Assembly (NCBI GenBank): GCA_963682025.1
Contig: OY821517.1
Coordinates: forward strand, 225,527,507 to 225,591,506
Direction of reading: 5' to 3'
Length of the DNA: 64,000 nucleotides
From: Cordilura impudica
Taxonomy: Eukaryota; Arthropoda; Insecta; Diptera; Scathophagidae
The notes beneath the pieces were generated by a model, which did not search any database, was not told the origin of the DNA, and saw nothing but the letters and a program-made list of their open reading frames with translations. This document shows positions 31,794 through 43,314 of this stretch, piece after piece. Position 1 is the stretch's first letter. Each line of letters starts with the position of its first letter. The position numbers and the translations under genes were made by a program.

Positions 31794-33427
31794 CAGCTGT
31801 TGACAGCTAATTAGGAACGCTATTTTTATATTAATTCTTCATGAGCATTGTTCAAAAATTTTAAAATTTACCGTTATGTTTTGTCTCCAAAACACTTGTA
31901 TTGTAGTTATTACTCTTTTTATTATCAAATGCACTCAGTTTTGTTGTTATGCATTTCAAATGCCGTTATCATTTTTGAAACTTGTTTACATCTTAATTAG
32001 TACAATTCAAATAAAGCGCGACAACTAGTTAGAAACGAACAATTGTTAATTGAAATCTTCTTTGTAAAGTGATACTTTGATAAATATTATATTGCTTTTC
32101 GGTAAATATTTTTTTAATTAAATGTATAAAAAAAAATTAAAACTATTATTTTTAAGATTTAGAATGGGAAAAGGCAAAAGTTGCACTCCTGCTCAACGAA
32201 ACAGCATTTTTGAGCTCCATAAAGCTGGAAAATCGTATAGAGCAATATCCGTGCAGCTCAAGTGTTCCAAAAAAATGGTTTTTAATGCTTTGAAACATAT
32301 AAACAAATATGACACTATAGCCAACGTTCCGCGAAGTAAGAGGCCCAGAAAAACATCAGCGCACACCGACCGAATGATAAGGCGAATCTCCAAAGCCGAC
32401 CCAAAAATGTCATCCACTGATATCCAACGTGATATACACGAAAAATTTAATGTCGCAATATCCAAGAGGATTATTGCACGGCGTTTGGTAGAATCCGGTC
32501 TGCATGGTAGAGCAGCACGCAAGAAGCCGCTTCTGAATAGGATTCATTGGAATTGGACTGCAAATCAGTGGAAATATTTGCTTTGGAGCGATGAAACGAA
32601 GATAAATCGCCTAGGTCCTGATGGTCGTAGATATGTTAGATGACCAATTAATCAAGAATTTAATCCTCGCTATGTTTCACGCGTAGTGAAGCATGGTGGA
32701 GGGTCAATTATGGTATGGGGATGCTTCTCCTGGAATGGTGTTGGGCCAATTTATAAAATTGATGGAAAATTAAATAAAGAGAAATATGTTGAAATATTGA
32801 ATAATGTCATGCTGCCGTGGGCTGAGGAGAATTTGCCTGTTATATGGCAATTCCAACAGGATAACGATCCGAAACACACGGCAAAGTTCACAAATGGTTT
32901 GCAGACAACTCAATCAACGTTTTGGAGTGGCCATCATCCAGTCCGGACTTGAACCCTATTGAACATCTGTGGGGTGACGTGAAAAAAGCTGTAAGCCTCA
33001 AAAATATAGCAAATATGGCAGCTCTTTTTGAGGAAGTGAAGATGGCGTGGGAATCAATACCAGTCGAGCGATGTCGGCGTCTCATAACATCAATGCGCAA
33101 TCGATGTGAGGCAGTAATGAAGCAAAAGGGTTTTGCAACAAAATATTGAGAATACGTAAGAAAATTAACTTAATAACTAATTTTTTTCTTAAGTAATGTA
33201 TTATCGTTTCTAATTAGGTGACACAGTCAAATTTCAAATAATATAATTAATTGTTAAAATATTTTTAAGGTTGAATAATTTTTTAAGTTCTTTTTGTTTG
33301 TTTGTTAACTCTTTAATATATTTTAAAAAAATATGATGAAATAGAATGAAAATAAATTGCTTTATATAAAAACTAAAACGCGTTTTATGTAAAATACAAA
33401 GCGTTTCTAATTAGTTGTCAACAGCGG
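31794..33427 (+). mobile_element. Tc1-family transposon (1634 bp)
   Basis: The ends CAGCTGTTGACAGCTAATTA and (inverted) CCGCTGTTGACAACTAATTA are terminal inverted repeats. Each is flanked by TA (31792-31793, 33428-33429). Its length is normal for Tc1. Copy 1 shows the equivalent empty site at ~24170-24185 (GGATATACATACATA...). It carries one decayed transposase gene. Confidence 0.9.
32164..33149 (+). pseudogene. Tc1 transposase, one stop and one frameshift
   Basis: I prefer the start at 32164 (MGKGKSCTPAQRNSIFELHK). Two helix-turn-helix domains cover residues ~1-110. Catalytic residues are visible: Asp in LLWSDETKINRLGP, Asp in QFQQDNDPKHTAKF, Glu in SSSPDLNPIEHLWGD, so it is DD34E. A TGA at 32641-32643 (probably from CGA) interrupts the chain before INQEFNPRYVSRVVKHGGGS. 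A shift near 32890 separates AKFTN from NVLEWPSSSPDLNPIEHLWG. The segment between KKPLLN and the first Asp looks shorter than usual. Nearly whole, but inactive. Confidence 0.9.
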
Positions 33428-34439
33428 TATATATAATATATGTATATTATTTGTATTATCTAATACGTTTATGTATGTATATGTAAATATTACACACAAA
33501 AAATACAACATCAAACGTTATTTTTGTGTTTTTCTTTTTAAATAAATTTATACATAAAATTTTTTTGCTAAATTTACATTTTTTTTTTATTAACAACTAG
33601 GTATTTTAGCATTATTTGCTTTAGATGTTGGTGAATTTTTGCTCCCTTTATATTTACTCGTAGTGTCTGCTTGTCGAAAAAATTTTGGATCGATTTTAAC
33701 CCCTTTCCCGTAACCCATTCGATCTGAAATTTTGCAGGCAGGCTCGTGGTAATAACAGAAATGATTTAACAAATTTTTTTAGTGATGCCAAAACAATGGA
33801 AACTTTTAAATTTTTCTACCAGAGATAAAAAAAAAATTTACAAATTGTTAGTTTTTATTATACTATTACCACAACGACCACAAAAACAACAAGTCCAGCT
33901 ATGACAACAACACAACATTTAGAATAACAACAAGAACAATATAGAAACATCATATTTTTCATTTTTTTTTTACTTTTTCAGAGATTTCCCTGGACCTGTT
34001 CCACCGATTTTAATGATTTTTGAAATAGAAATCTTCCTATGAATTTGGTGAATCATTCTCATTAAAAATTATCACTGTACCTGCACTATGGAGGGCGTGA
34101 TCGTGACAAGAACAACATAGAAAATTATATTTTTTCATGACTTTTTTTAGTTCTTCATTCAAATCTCGGGCCCTAATCGGCCGATTTAGACGATTTTAAA
34201 TAGCAAACTTTTCAGGATGTTAGTGAATCATTTTTTATATCAACGAGCACCCTAGCTGCCCGATTGATGCCGTCATCGTGATCTCCACAGACGGACAGAC
34301 GGACATCGCTATATCAACTCCGGTTGTTATAAGGATCACAAATATATATATTTTATGGGGTCCAAATTTTTTTTTCTAATTATTACAAACGGAATGACAA
34401 ACTTATATATACCCTCTGCACACTGGAGTGGAGGGTATA

Positions 34440-35810
34440 AAAACTTTAGATTTGATGGACATGTGAATAAAGAAAAATTTGGTGTTAATTAATAATATTT
34501 CTGTTTGTGCTAAAGAAAGCGTTCTGAGCAAAAATTTTAAGTTAATTTAAATTAAAAAAAAAGACACTAGTGTTAAGAAAGAAAATAATGTTTAAAAATA
34601 AATAATTGAAAAATACAGTAAACATATAAGACAACACAAGTTGATAAAACGAAATTAAGGAATTAAATTAAAGTTTACCTCATAAACCGATCAAGCTTAT
34701 ACAACAAAGTCGCATAAATAGTTCTTTGGTGTTTACTATCTCCATATAAACATTTTATATTGAAATCAGCAACAATATCATTATTAATGCAGCTATGGCC
34801 AATTTTTTCAATGGCATATTGCGAGACACAACCACGGCGTCTGACGGCAGCAGCTTCATCCTCAACAACTACAACCATATGGCGGTAATTAAAAGAAACT
34901 AATTGAAATGTTTTCTTAAATGTAAATTAAATAAAAAATTCCCTAAGATTTGTCTAACTATAAATTAAAATTATTTTTTAAAGATTTTTCTAATTATAAA
35001 TCAAAATTTTTTCTAAATATAAATTTAAACTAAAATTTTTCTACGTTAATAAAATTTACTATATATAAATTTTAACTAAAAACTTTCTAAATTAAGAACT
35101 TTTCTATATATAAAATTAAACTAAAAAATTTTCCTAAATGAAAATAAAATTGAGCTAAGATTAAAAATTATAATAGGAAATATAATTTAGCTAAAATTAA
35201 AATTTTGCTGTAAAGAAAATTATTCTAAGTTTAAAATCAAAACTAAATTAAAATCCCAAAATTTTTATATATTTAAAATTACTTGAAAATTTTAAATTTA
35301 GGTTAATTTAAATTTAAAATTATAGATATTTAAGAGAATTTACAAAATGGTACCATATTTAAAAAAAAAATTTTTTTTTGTTAAAGCTATATTTTATTAA
35401 AACAAAAAAACAAAAAATACATTGAATTGGAAATCGCCTTCAACTTAAAAATTTTTTTTATAAAATTATATTAAACAAAATTTTCTAACATTAAAATTTT
35501 TCTAAAATTACATAAAAAGGGTTCTATTTATAAAATTTAAACTAAAATTTTCCTAATTCTAAACTTAAGCTAAAATTAAAATTAAGCTAAAATTAAACAT
35601 TTTCCTAAATTAAACTTTGGCTGAAAATAAAATGTTGCCAAACTTAAAACTTTTTCTAAAAAGTGAAATTTTGCGAAAATATAAAAAAATAAAAAAAAAT
35701 TTTGCTAAATATAATTTAAATTTTTAACACCTTAAATATGAAGGTTAAATAAATTTTTGTTAAACCCAATGTAGAAACCAAACCAAACCAGAATTTTATC
35801 ATTTTGTGGG
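34440..35810. other. AT-rich hAT interior, no gene
   Basis: 34441-34530 repeats 27411-27490 (AACTTTAGATTT...GTGTT(A/G)ATTAATAATATT). Beyond that is a low-complexity stretch with many TAAAATTAAGCTAAAATT-like runs. A short minus ORF at 34675-34878 contains a VVVVEDEAAAVRRRGC segment with no recognised family. Confidence 0.4.
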
Positions 35811-36100
35811 TTACCTCCAATTAAGATGGAGTCGAGGTAACATGGTAGGGAGGGCAAAAGGGGAAGAACACCTCGTCCCCAATCCCAAGGTAAGTATGGC
35901 CATCCGTCCCATTTAGCGTCCGTTTTTTTTGACAGCTTTTTTTTGTAAATCGCACGTGAACATCTGTAGTGCGGTTTCCCTGGGTCTTAACAAGATCCCA
36001 CCCCTCCGGCTAGTTAGGCCCCCTGCCAGCACGTGCGACCCGTTAAGGCTCAGGGAAACGGAAGCGGAAATTCCACCACCGCCGCACCATTACAAAATTT
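35811..36100. other. GC-rich island with a long stem-loop in the hAT
   Basis: GTTTCCCTGGGTCTTAAC (~35972) and GTTAAGGCTCAGGGAAAC (~36043) are inverted with 16 of 18 matches, around a ~55-base GC-rich loop. A second short inversion is GGTTACCTCC / GGAGTCGAGGTAAC near 35808-35838. The composition contrasts sharply with the AT-rich surroundings and may mark a separate insertion. Confidence 0.5.
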
Positions 36101-36520
36101 TATTAAGAATTTAACTAAAAATCACTAATATGTCTATTATTTTACCCTCTTAATAAATTCGAAATTAACCCTAAGCTCTCTTTTGATGTGTCTTATTTCT
36201 GACTTTCTGGTTGAATTTTCCGTTTTGGTTTATTCAGAGACTTATAGCTAAATTTCACGGCGAATATTTGTGCGGCACATTTTAACCGCTTAAATCCCTG
36301 TTTTAGTGATGTTTTTGCTCTTTCTAAAAGAAGGACAAAAATAACCCATAACTTGAGGAGTTAAAGGGTTAACATATTATACAAAAAATGTTCTCCGTAA
36401 CATCGGTATTTTTTTTTTGCTATTTTGTTTGAAAGTGGATATTTGTACAGAAATATAATAGTGCGGCCCATCGTTAGTAGGTGAAATTCAAAATTTGGCC
36501 CAACAAGCCATTTACGTACC
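36101..36520. other. hAT interior near its right end, no gene
   Basis: AT-rich. The part from ~36455 to 36528 mirrors the left hAT end in its GGGCCGCAC and GGGCCAAATTTTG motifs, so it is subterminal hAT sequence. Confidence 0.5.
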
Positions 36521-36770
36521 CACCCCTGGTATATAACCTAAATGCATGCCGATCAGCAACCACGATGACCAAAAAGCAAACACCGAAATAAATCCGAAAT
36601 AATAGAAAAGACGAAAACCAACCCAAAGAATTTTCTGAAATAATTTGGTATTAAGTTTAACAAATTGTTTACTTTTTCCAATATTTTGTTTACATTTATT
36701 ATCAATACTCAAACCGATGTGGAGGGTATCAAAGATTCGGCACAGCCGAATTTAACACTCTTACTTGTTT

Positions 36771-36993
36771 TTCTTCAAATTCAAATTATTCAAGGTTCAA
36801 TAAAATATCTACTGAAATTAAATTCCAATCATATTATACCAAAATCAATGTTATTCGTTCTATTTTAACAATAAAGTTACACTTTAAATTCAAGTTATTT
36901 AAAAGTTCAATACAACAAAATATTTAATAAAATCGATTTATACGTGAGTTACAATTTACAACGATCCAATAAGTCAATATTATTTATTCTATT
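36771..36993. other. Spacer between copies 1 and 3
   Basis: 223 bases of AT-rich sequence. A TTCAAATT(A)TTCAAGGTTCAATA unit occurs at ~36776 and, changed, at ~36880. No gene. Confidence 0.4.
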
Positions 36994-39173
36994 TATACCC
37001 TCCACTCCAGTGTGCAGAGGGTATATATAAGTTTGTCATTCCGTTTGTAATAATTAGAAAAAAAATTTTGGACCCCATAAAATATATATATTTGTGATCC
37101 TTATAACAACCGGAGTTGATATAGCTATGTCCGTCTGTCCGTCTGTGGAAATCACGATGACGGCATCAATCGTGCAGCTAGGGTGCTCGTTGACATAAAA
37201 AATGATTCAGTAATATCCTGAAAAGTCTGCTATTTAAAATCGTCCAAATCCGTCGGTTAGGGCCCGAGATTTGAATGAAGAACTAAAAAAAGTCTTGAAA
37301 AAATATAATTTGCTATGTTGTTCTTGTCACGATCACGCCCTCAATATGACAGCTAGGGTAATCATTTTTAGTGTGAATGATTCACCAAATTCATGGGAAG
37401 ATTTCTATTTCATAAATTATTAAAGTCGGTGGAACAGGTCCAGGGAAATCTCTGAAAAAGTAAAAAAAAAAAAAATGAAAACATGATGTTTCTATATTAT
37501 TCTTGTTGTTATTCTAAATGTTGTATTGTTGTCATAGCTGGACTTGTTGTTTTTGTGGTCGTTGTGGTAATATTATAATAAAAACTAACCCTTTGTACAT
37601 TTTTTTATCAACTGTGGTAGAAAAATTTAAAAGTTTCCATTGTTTTGGCATCACTAAAAAAATATTTTAGATAATTTCTGCCATTGCCACGAGCCTGCCT
37701 GCAAGGTTTCAGATCGATTGGGTCACGGCAAGGGGTTAAAATCGATCCAGAATTTTTTCGACACTACGAGCTGATATAAAGGGAGTAAAAATTCACCAAC
37801 ATCTAAAGCAAATAATGCTCAAATACCTAGTTGTGTTTAATATTTACATATACATACATACATATATTAAATAATACAAATAATATATGTACATATATTC
37901 CATATCCATAATAACTGCATGTTAGAAATAAATCGGTATATTATTTTTTTTACATAAAATTCTGCAATATTTTGTTGTGGGGAAAATACATTTCTTTTGC
38001 ATTAACAGAGTGTCACTTCATTTTGCTCAGCGTGACTATGCCACAGTAGATGGCGCCACAATTTTTGTTCTAATTAGCTTTGCAATAGTTATTTCTATTT
38101 TAACATGAATGTCAATATTTTCAACTAGATATTATACAGAACAATGTTAAGAGTATACACGGGCTGGTCTTTTATTTCATACGTTTTTTCATTATTCTCT
38201 TACAAATATGAACATAAGTTTGGCATATTAACTTTTTGTTGTCTTTACAAAATATAGTTACCGAGTTCATCAATGAGTTTTTTGCTTTCAAAACAGTTCT
38301 ACATAGTTATATGGAACTATTATTCTGCTTTACCTACAAAATATCTGATTGCGATTACATCTAATTTTTAAAACTTGTTTATAATTACTAAAGCATTATT
38401 ATTCACAAAAAAACATAATTGCACTTTTTAAATTTTCCATTCAAATTTAAGAAAATATCAATTCTAAAAATTTGTATATAAATAAAAAAATTAAATAGCA
38501 TATTCAATTCATTATTTCTTTTTCAAATAAATAAACAGAAATATTAGTAAACAAAATAAAAATATTAAACATAAACATGAAATCATCCTGTCAAACACGA
38601 CGTAATTTGTTTTTTTTTTCTATTCTTTTGTTTTTTTCGCTTATTTTGACAGAGATGCCACTCGTTTACAATTTAAATAAATAGAAAAATGGATTTGTCG
38701 ACTGTCGTTAAGATGCATGAACTTAGTGAATTACTTAATCCTTAGTGCAAACAACAATAGTTGTCGATATATTTTCCGATTGTCCGATCGTTGAAATTTA
38801 CAGAATCGCATACAGAAAACATTAATTTAAATTCAATGAATCTTAGAAAACCTCAAATGATTTTTAATAATTGCGAACATAAAAATTGTTACATAAATAA
38901 ACGCAATTTGATGAGAATGTAATTTATATATAAATTTTTACAATTTTTTTTGGATGAAAATTTGAAGTTTTTCAGAAAATAAAGATAACAAATTATCAGT
39001 TCGAATCTAACTCTCTTTACGAACGGTTGTGTAAAAAATCAAAGCGCTTAGAGTACAACTATTTAAAATTAAAAACAAGTGTTTATTTTTGTTTTTGCAA
39101 TTGCCTATTCTTGATCTCATTTGAACTCACGTGGTAGACAATCCAGCTTTAAAACAGGAATAAAAATTTTGCG

Positions 39174-40340
39174 ATGGCCCGAGGGGCCAAATCTTCATCA
39201 AAAAGAAAGCTTGTGAATAAGAAGATGACAAAACTTCCTCCGGGTTTTGTTAACCCGAACATGGCGTCAACTTCAAGCAACAGATTTAGCCTGCTTGCTG
39301 GCCTCAATGATATGGACGTAACTCCCGTATCAAATATTAACGATGTTAAGGAACACAAACCTCCACCCATTGTTGTAGAAGCTAACGCTTCATTTTCAGA
39401 AATACAAAAGCTGCTTGGTAAGGATTGCATTTTCAAACGTACTTCAATTGGTACCAAAATTTTTGCTCCTAGTAATAAAATGTACGAATGCTACAAGCAA
39501 ATACTTAAAGAGAATAAGATGGAGTTTCATTCCTATGGCTCCAAAGAAAATAGGTTATACACCACCTTTTTACACGGTTTACCCCGCATAAGCTCTGAGG
39601 AAATCTCCAAGGAGCTAAAAAACTACAACCTATCCCCCTCTTCCGTAACTGAAATAACCACCAAATTCAGTTCAAACAATAATGCAGTTTATAAAGTTCA
39701 ATTTGTTCGTAAAAATTTTAATCCAACTGCTTTAAAAAATGTACAAACAATTTCTAATATTATAATTTCTTGGAAAAAATATAAATCGAAATCCAAGAAC
39801 AAACCAACTCAATGCTGGAACTGCTTGATGTATGGCCACGGCGGCGAACATTGCCATCGAAGTGCTGCGTGTATGATATGTGCAGAACAACATCATACAA
39901 GTGTGTGTCCGTTTAACACAAATGAAAAAAGACCAGCTGTTTTTACATGCTTTAATTGCAAACAACAAGGAAAAGAAAGAACTGATCACTCTGCAAACGA
40001 TATCAACTGTCCGTTACGTTCTCTCTATTTGGAAACTAGAACAAGAGTTACTTCTAAAAGTCCGAATAAAAGCAGACAACAACAAAATAACTCATTTCAA
40101 TTTAATGTGGGAGATTTTCCTAACTTAAGAAACAACAATACAAATTGTAACAATAACATCAATAATAACAGCAAAGCTACATATGCTAATCAGCTGAAAT
40201 CAAACAACGATTTATTTAGCATTGATGAGCTTTTTGATATTTTCACTACAGCTATGGATGATTTGCATAGGTGCACTTCAAAAGTACAACAAATCAAAGT
40301 TGTAATGTCAATGGTAAAATACGCCCATGGATTATACTAA
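39174..40340 (+). CDS. LINE ORF1 nucleocapsid-like protein
   Basis: 388 codons, uninterrupted. ORF1 proteins bind LINE RNA and form the ribonucleoprotein. The N-terminus is basic (KSSSKRKLVNKKMTK). A central stretch (ENRLYTTFLHGLP...SSEEISKELKNYNLS) looks like the PRE_C2HC-type region of Jockey elements. Then come three Cys-rich knuckles: CWNCLMYGHGGEHC (CX2CX4HX4C), CMICAEQHHTSVC (CX2CX3HX4C) and a looser CFNCKQQGKERTDHSA...C. The C-terminal ~90 residues are Asn/Gln-rich. The stop overlaps the ORF2 start by 14 bases, suggesting reinitiation or coupled translation. Confidence 0.9.
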   Translation: MARGAKSSSKRKLVNKKMTKLPPGFVNPNMASTSSNRFSLLAGLNDMDVTPVSNINDVKEHKPPPIVVEANASFSEIQKLLGKDCIFKRTSIGTKIFAPSNKMYECYKQILKENKMEFHSYGSKENRLYTTFLHGLPRISSEEISKELKNYNLSPSSVTEITTKFSSNNNAVYKVQFVRKNFNPTALKNVQTISNIIISWKKYKSKSKNKPTQCWNCLMYGHGGEHCHRSAACMICAEQHHTSVCPFNTNEKRPAVFTCFNCKQQGKERTDHSANDINCPLRSLYLETRTRVTSKSPNKSRQQQNNSFQFNVGDFPNLRNNNTNCNNNINNNSKATYANQLKSNNDLFSIDELFDIFTTAMDDLHRCTSKVQQIKVVMSMVKYAHGLY

Positions 40341-42996
40341 TATTATAAACGAATTCAAAATGCTTCACTTGAATGCTAATGGCATTTCAAACTTTTCTAA
40401 ATTAAAACAATTTGAAATACTAATTGAAAGAGAAAATATTAAAATAGCGTCTTTGAATGAAACATTTTTTTCAGAAAATCATAGACCCTATTTTAAAAAT
40501 TATTATTTATATAGAAGTGACAGAACAGATGCAAGAGGAGGAGGAGTAGCTCTGTTAATTCATAAATCTGTCGCTCACAAAAACCTCTTTATATCAAACA
40601 CTTCATCAATCGAAAACATCTCAATTGAAGTTATTATAAATAATAGACCTATTGTTGTATCTTCGTTATATTCACCAAGATATACCCATAACTTCTGTGC
40701 TGATATCTTGAACCTAACACCTCCCACCAAAGAATACATAGTTTTTGGTGACCTAAATGCCAAACATTGCTCTTGGAATTGCCGTTCAAATAATACTGCA
40801 GGAATCGCACTGAACAATCTACAGCAATCAAGCAATTTTTTTATACACTATCCTAATAGTCCAACCCTATTCCCCCATCAACACAATCGCGAAGCATCTA
40901 CAGTCGATATTATTTTAAGCAATACCGCTTTAAATATAGACGTAAAGACAATGGATTACGAAATACCATCAGACCATCGCCCCATTATGTGTACACTTAA
41001 AAGATCAGTGGCCTCGCAGGTTGACCTCAACTATTATGATTATAGTGCAACCAACTGGAACATTTATATGAATTTTTTAGAAAATAAAATCACGTTAAAT
41101 TCGGATATATACAATACCAAAGCAGTAATTGATCAGGAAATACAAAAATTTATAAATGTAGTTTTTGAAGCAAGGGATGCGTCTACACCTAAAATAACTC
41201 AACAAAATAATTTCACATTACCAGAAAGTACTGTGAAATATATTAAACTAAGACGAAGCTTTAAAAGAAAAAGCCAACGATCTTCAAATATAGCCGAGCA
41301 AACTTTTTATAATCAATGTACTAAGTTTCTAAGTAACATGATTGATAAAAGTATTAATTCGGAGCGCAATAAGAAATGGTCTCAATTATTATCCAATTTA
41401 AAACCAGGTGATAAATCATTTTGGAGAATAAGCAGGAACTTGCGAGGAAAAGGAAAAAATCAAATCTCTCACCTTGAGGTTGGAAATACAAGGATAACAT
41501 CTGATAAGGACAAGGCTGAAGTCCTGGCAAATACATTTGTCAAAGCAAATAACCTCACTTCGATTTACAACCACTCAGCGGATATAGTAATAAATACAAC
41601 AGTAAATAATTTTGAGAAGGAAAATCCCAGTTCTGAGTCAGCAATTTATACATCTCTAGAAGAAGTAATGAATATTGTCTTATCAATAAAACCCTCAAAA
41701 TCTCCTGGTTTTGACAATGTTCCCAACCTGCTCTTAAAGAAACTACCACTCAAAGCTCTAAAATTACTGGTTATAATATTTAACAGCTGCATCAAACTCA
41801 ACTATTTCCCTAACCATTTCAAAAATGCTAAGGTTATAGCTATTAACAAACCTAGCAAGCCAAAATATAACCCAAACAGCTACAGACCTATTAGTTTATT
41901 AAGTAACTTAGGTAAAATATTTGAAAAAATACTACATTCTCGTCTTAGTGAATTTGTAACGACCAATTCTATTGTTGCTAAAGAACAATTTGGATTTAAA
42001 AAAGGGCATAGCACTACTCACCAAATAAACAGAATTAAAAATCAAATAATCAGCAATAAAAACAATAAACGTTCAACGGGTCTAATATTGTTGGATATCG
42101 AAAAAGCGTTTGACACCGTTTGGCATAATGGCCTAGTATTTAAACTTCTTGATGCAAATATACCAAAATATTTATGCAAACTTATTTCAGATTTCATTAA
42201 CGGCAGAAGCTTTAAAGTTGCGATTAATAATGAAACATCATCTCCAAAAACCATTACCACAGGGTTACCTCAAGGATCAGTCTTGTCGCCATTGCTTTAC
42301 TCGATATATACATCCGATTTCAAAGTTCCGAAATATATGAAAGTTGCTTACTACGCAGATGATACTGCGTTAATTTCTTCAAACAAACTTACAAGTGCAC
42401 TCCTGAAGAAAATGGAAAAGGGACTTGTTAATTACAGTAAATATTTTCACAAATGGAAAATCAAAATTAATCCAAACAAGACCCAAGCAATTATTTTTCC
42501 GTTCAACAAATCTCCCAAAAGACTGCCAAGACGTCATCTTCATATTGGAAATAATACCATAAATGTACTTAATCATGTCAAATATCTCGGAGTTGTCTTG
42601 GACAAAAAGCTTACTTTTAAACAACATATTATGGCTACGTGCCAAAAAGCTATAAAATCATTTAAAGCATTATGGCCACTACTAAATAGAAGGTCATTTC
42701 TAAACCCCAAAAACAAAAATCTACTCTTCAAAAGTGTTATAAGGCCGATATTAACATACGCGTGTCCTATTTGGAGTGACGCTGCCAACTGCCACCTAAA
42801 ACGCTTACAAATTATACAAAACAAATGTCTTAAAATGATAAATAAAAAGCCCTGGAGGTATCCTACAAATCTTCTTCATGAAGAAACAGGTTATGAAAAA
42901 ATTTTCGATTTCATAACAAGGATTAACAATAATTACTTTGCCAAAATTGAAAATTCCTCTTACCCACTGATAAGAGAATGTAGAGAAATAACGTAA
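40327..42996 (+). CDS. LINE ORF2 endonuclease-reverse transcriptase
   Basis: 889 codons, open from start to stop. The APE-type endonuclease occupies residues ~10-225: LHLNANGIS (Asn), ASLNETFF (Glu), FGDLNAKH (Asp/Asn), DIILSNTA and PSDHRPIM (catalytic His). The reverse transcriptase core follows: SYRPISLLSNLGKIFEKILH, LLDIEKAFDTVWHNGL (palm Asp), GLPQGSVLSPLLYSIY, and the YADD box in VAYYADDTALIS. A thumb with YLGVVLDKKLTFKQHI comes next. All key residues are present. The product would nick chromosomal DNA and prime cDNA synthesis there. No in-frame stop or missing motif is seen. Confidence 0.95.
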   Translation: MDYTNIINEFKMLHLNANGISNFSKLKQFEILIERENIKIASLNETFFSENHRPYFKNYYLYRSDRTDARGGGVALLIHKSVAHKNLFISNTSSIENISIEVIINNRPIVVSSLYSPRYTHNFCADILNLTPPTKEYIVFGDLNAKHCSWNCRSNNTAGIALNNLQQSSNFFIHYPNSPTLFPHQHNREASTVDIILSNTALNIDVKTMDYEIPSDHRPIMCTLKRSVASQVDLNYYDYSATNWNIYMNFLENKITLNSDIYNTKAVIDQEIQKFINVVFEARDASTPKITQQNNFTLPESTVKYIKLRRSFKRKSQRSSNIAEQTFYNQCTKFLSNMIDKSINSERNKKWSQLLSNLKPGDKSFWRISRNLRGKGKNQISHLEVGNTRITSDKDKAEVLANTFVKANNLTSIYNHSADIVINTTVNNFEKENPSSESAIYTSLEEVMNIVLSIKPSKSPGFDNVPNLLLKKLPLKALKLLVIIFNSCIKLNYFPNHFKNAKVIAINKPSKPKYNPNSYRPISLLSNLGKIFEKILHSRLSEFVTTNSIVAKEQFGFKKGHSTTHQINRIKNQIISNKNNKRSTGLILLDIEKAFDTVWHNGLVFKLLDANIPKYLCKLISDFINGRSFKVAINNETSSPKTITTGLPQGSVLSPLLYSIYTSDFKVPKYMKVAYYADDTALISSNKLTSALLKKMEKGLVNYSKYFHKWKIKINPNKTQAIIFPFNKSPKRLPRRHLHIGNNTINVLNHVKYLGVVLDKKLTFKQHIMATCQKAIKSFKALWPLLNRRSFLNPKNKNLLFKSVIRPILTYACPIWSDAANCHLKRLQIIQNKCLKMINKKPWRYPTNLLHEETGYEKIFDFITRINNNYFAKIENSSYPLIRECREIT

Positions 42997-43314
42997 AATT
43001 AAAAAGAAATCACCAAATTGAAAATTATATGCTTATAGAGGTCTATTATTTCTAATAAACCTTCTATAAGCATATAAATATTTTCAGATAGTATTTGAAT
43101 TTATTAAATCATATAAAGGTTTTTTTCCTCCCATTTTCCTTTAAAAATCATTAAAAAATAAAATAAAAACTATTTAATGTCTTTAGATCCTATATATTAT
43201 TTGTTGCAATATCTATATGTAAAGATAAGATCTCATATGTAAATATCAAATTTGTTAAAATATCTAAATAAAGGAAGAATATATAATTGAAATTGAAAAT
43301 AGATAACAAATTAT

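Larger units (their letters stand above)
28301..34439 (-). mobile_element. DINE-1/Helentron-like element, copy 2 (holds Tc1)
   Basis: Minus orientation. The 3' end at 28301 (AACAAGTAAGAGCGTTAAAT, hairpin TTCGGCTGTGCCGAA, GATACCCTCCAC) and the 5' end at 34439 (GTGGAGGGTATA) have the family marks. The host hAT sequence continues on both sides: CTTTAAGAAAA at the left and AACTTTAGATTTGATGG at the right. A paralogous unbroken stretch is seen at ~27402-27430. No target duplication is visible. It is 4.5 kb without the Tc1. Confidence 0.65.
26094..36528. mobile_element. hAT-type element, non-autonomous, with 8-bp target duplication
   Basis: The left end CAGGCATGGGCAAA and right end (inverted) CAGGGGTGGGTACG are imperfect terminal repeats of hAT type. 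Both are flanked by the same 8 bp, GTATATAA (26086-26093 and 36529-36536). The empty site GGTATATAACCTAAATGC is seen in another copy of the host repeat at ~43670-43690, which proves the insertion. The element is ~3.8 kb after removing nested repeats, AT-rich, and has no transposase ORF. Confidence 0.85.
22953..36770 (+). mobile_element. DINE-1/Helentron-like element, copy 1 (holds the hAT insertion)
   Basis: 5' end: TATACCCTCCAC with GAGGGTATACAT right after it (a short end palindrome), then TTTGTCATTCCGTTTG and GATATAGCGATGTCCGTC. 3' end: GTGGAGGGTATC, then the hairpin TTCGGCACAGCCGAA, ending CTTACTTGTT at 36770. The two subterminal inverted repeats plus the 3' hairpin and lack of target duplication match DINE-1/Helentron elements. 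Without the hAT (26094-36528) it is ~3.4 kb. It has no helicase gene, so it is non-autonomous. Confidence 0.6.
38997..43300 (+). mobile_element. Full-length Jockey-type LINE with 14-bp target duplications
   Basis: 4304 bp, flanked by AGATAACAAATTAT (38983-38996 and 43301-43314). It begins CAGTTCGAATC; a CAGT-like start fits the initiator of internal pol II promoters in fly LINEs. The 5' UTR is 177 bp, followed by two overlapping ORFs and a ~300-bp 3' UTR that ends in repeated AATTGAAA without a long poly-A. Copy 1 shows the empty site (AAGATAAATTATTTTA at ~25724-25740). Both ORFs are open, so insertion looks recent. Confidence 0.9.
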
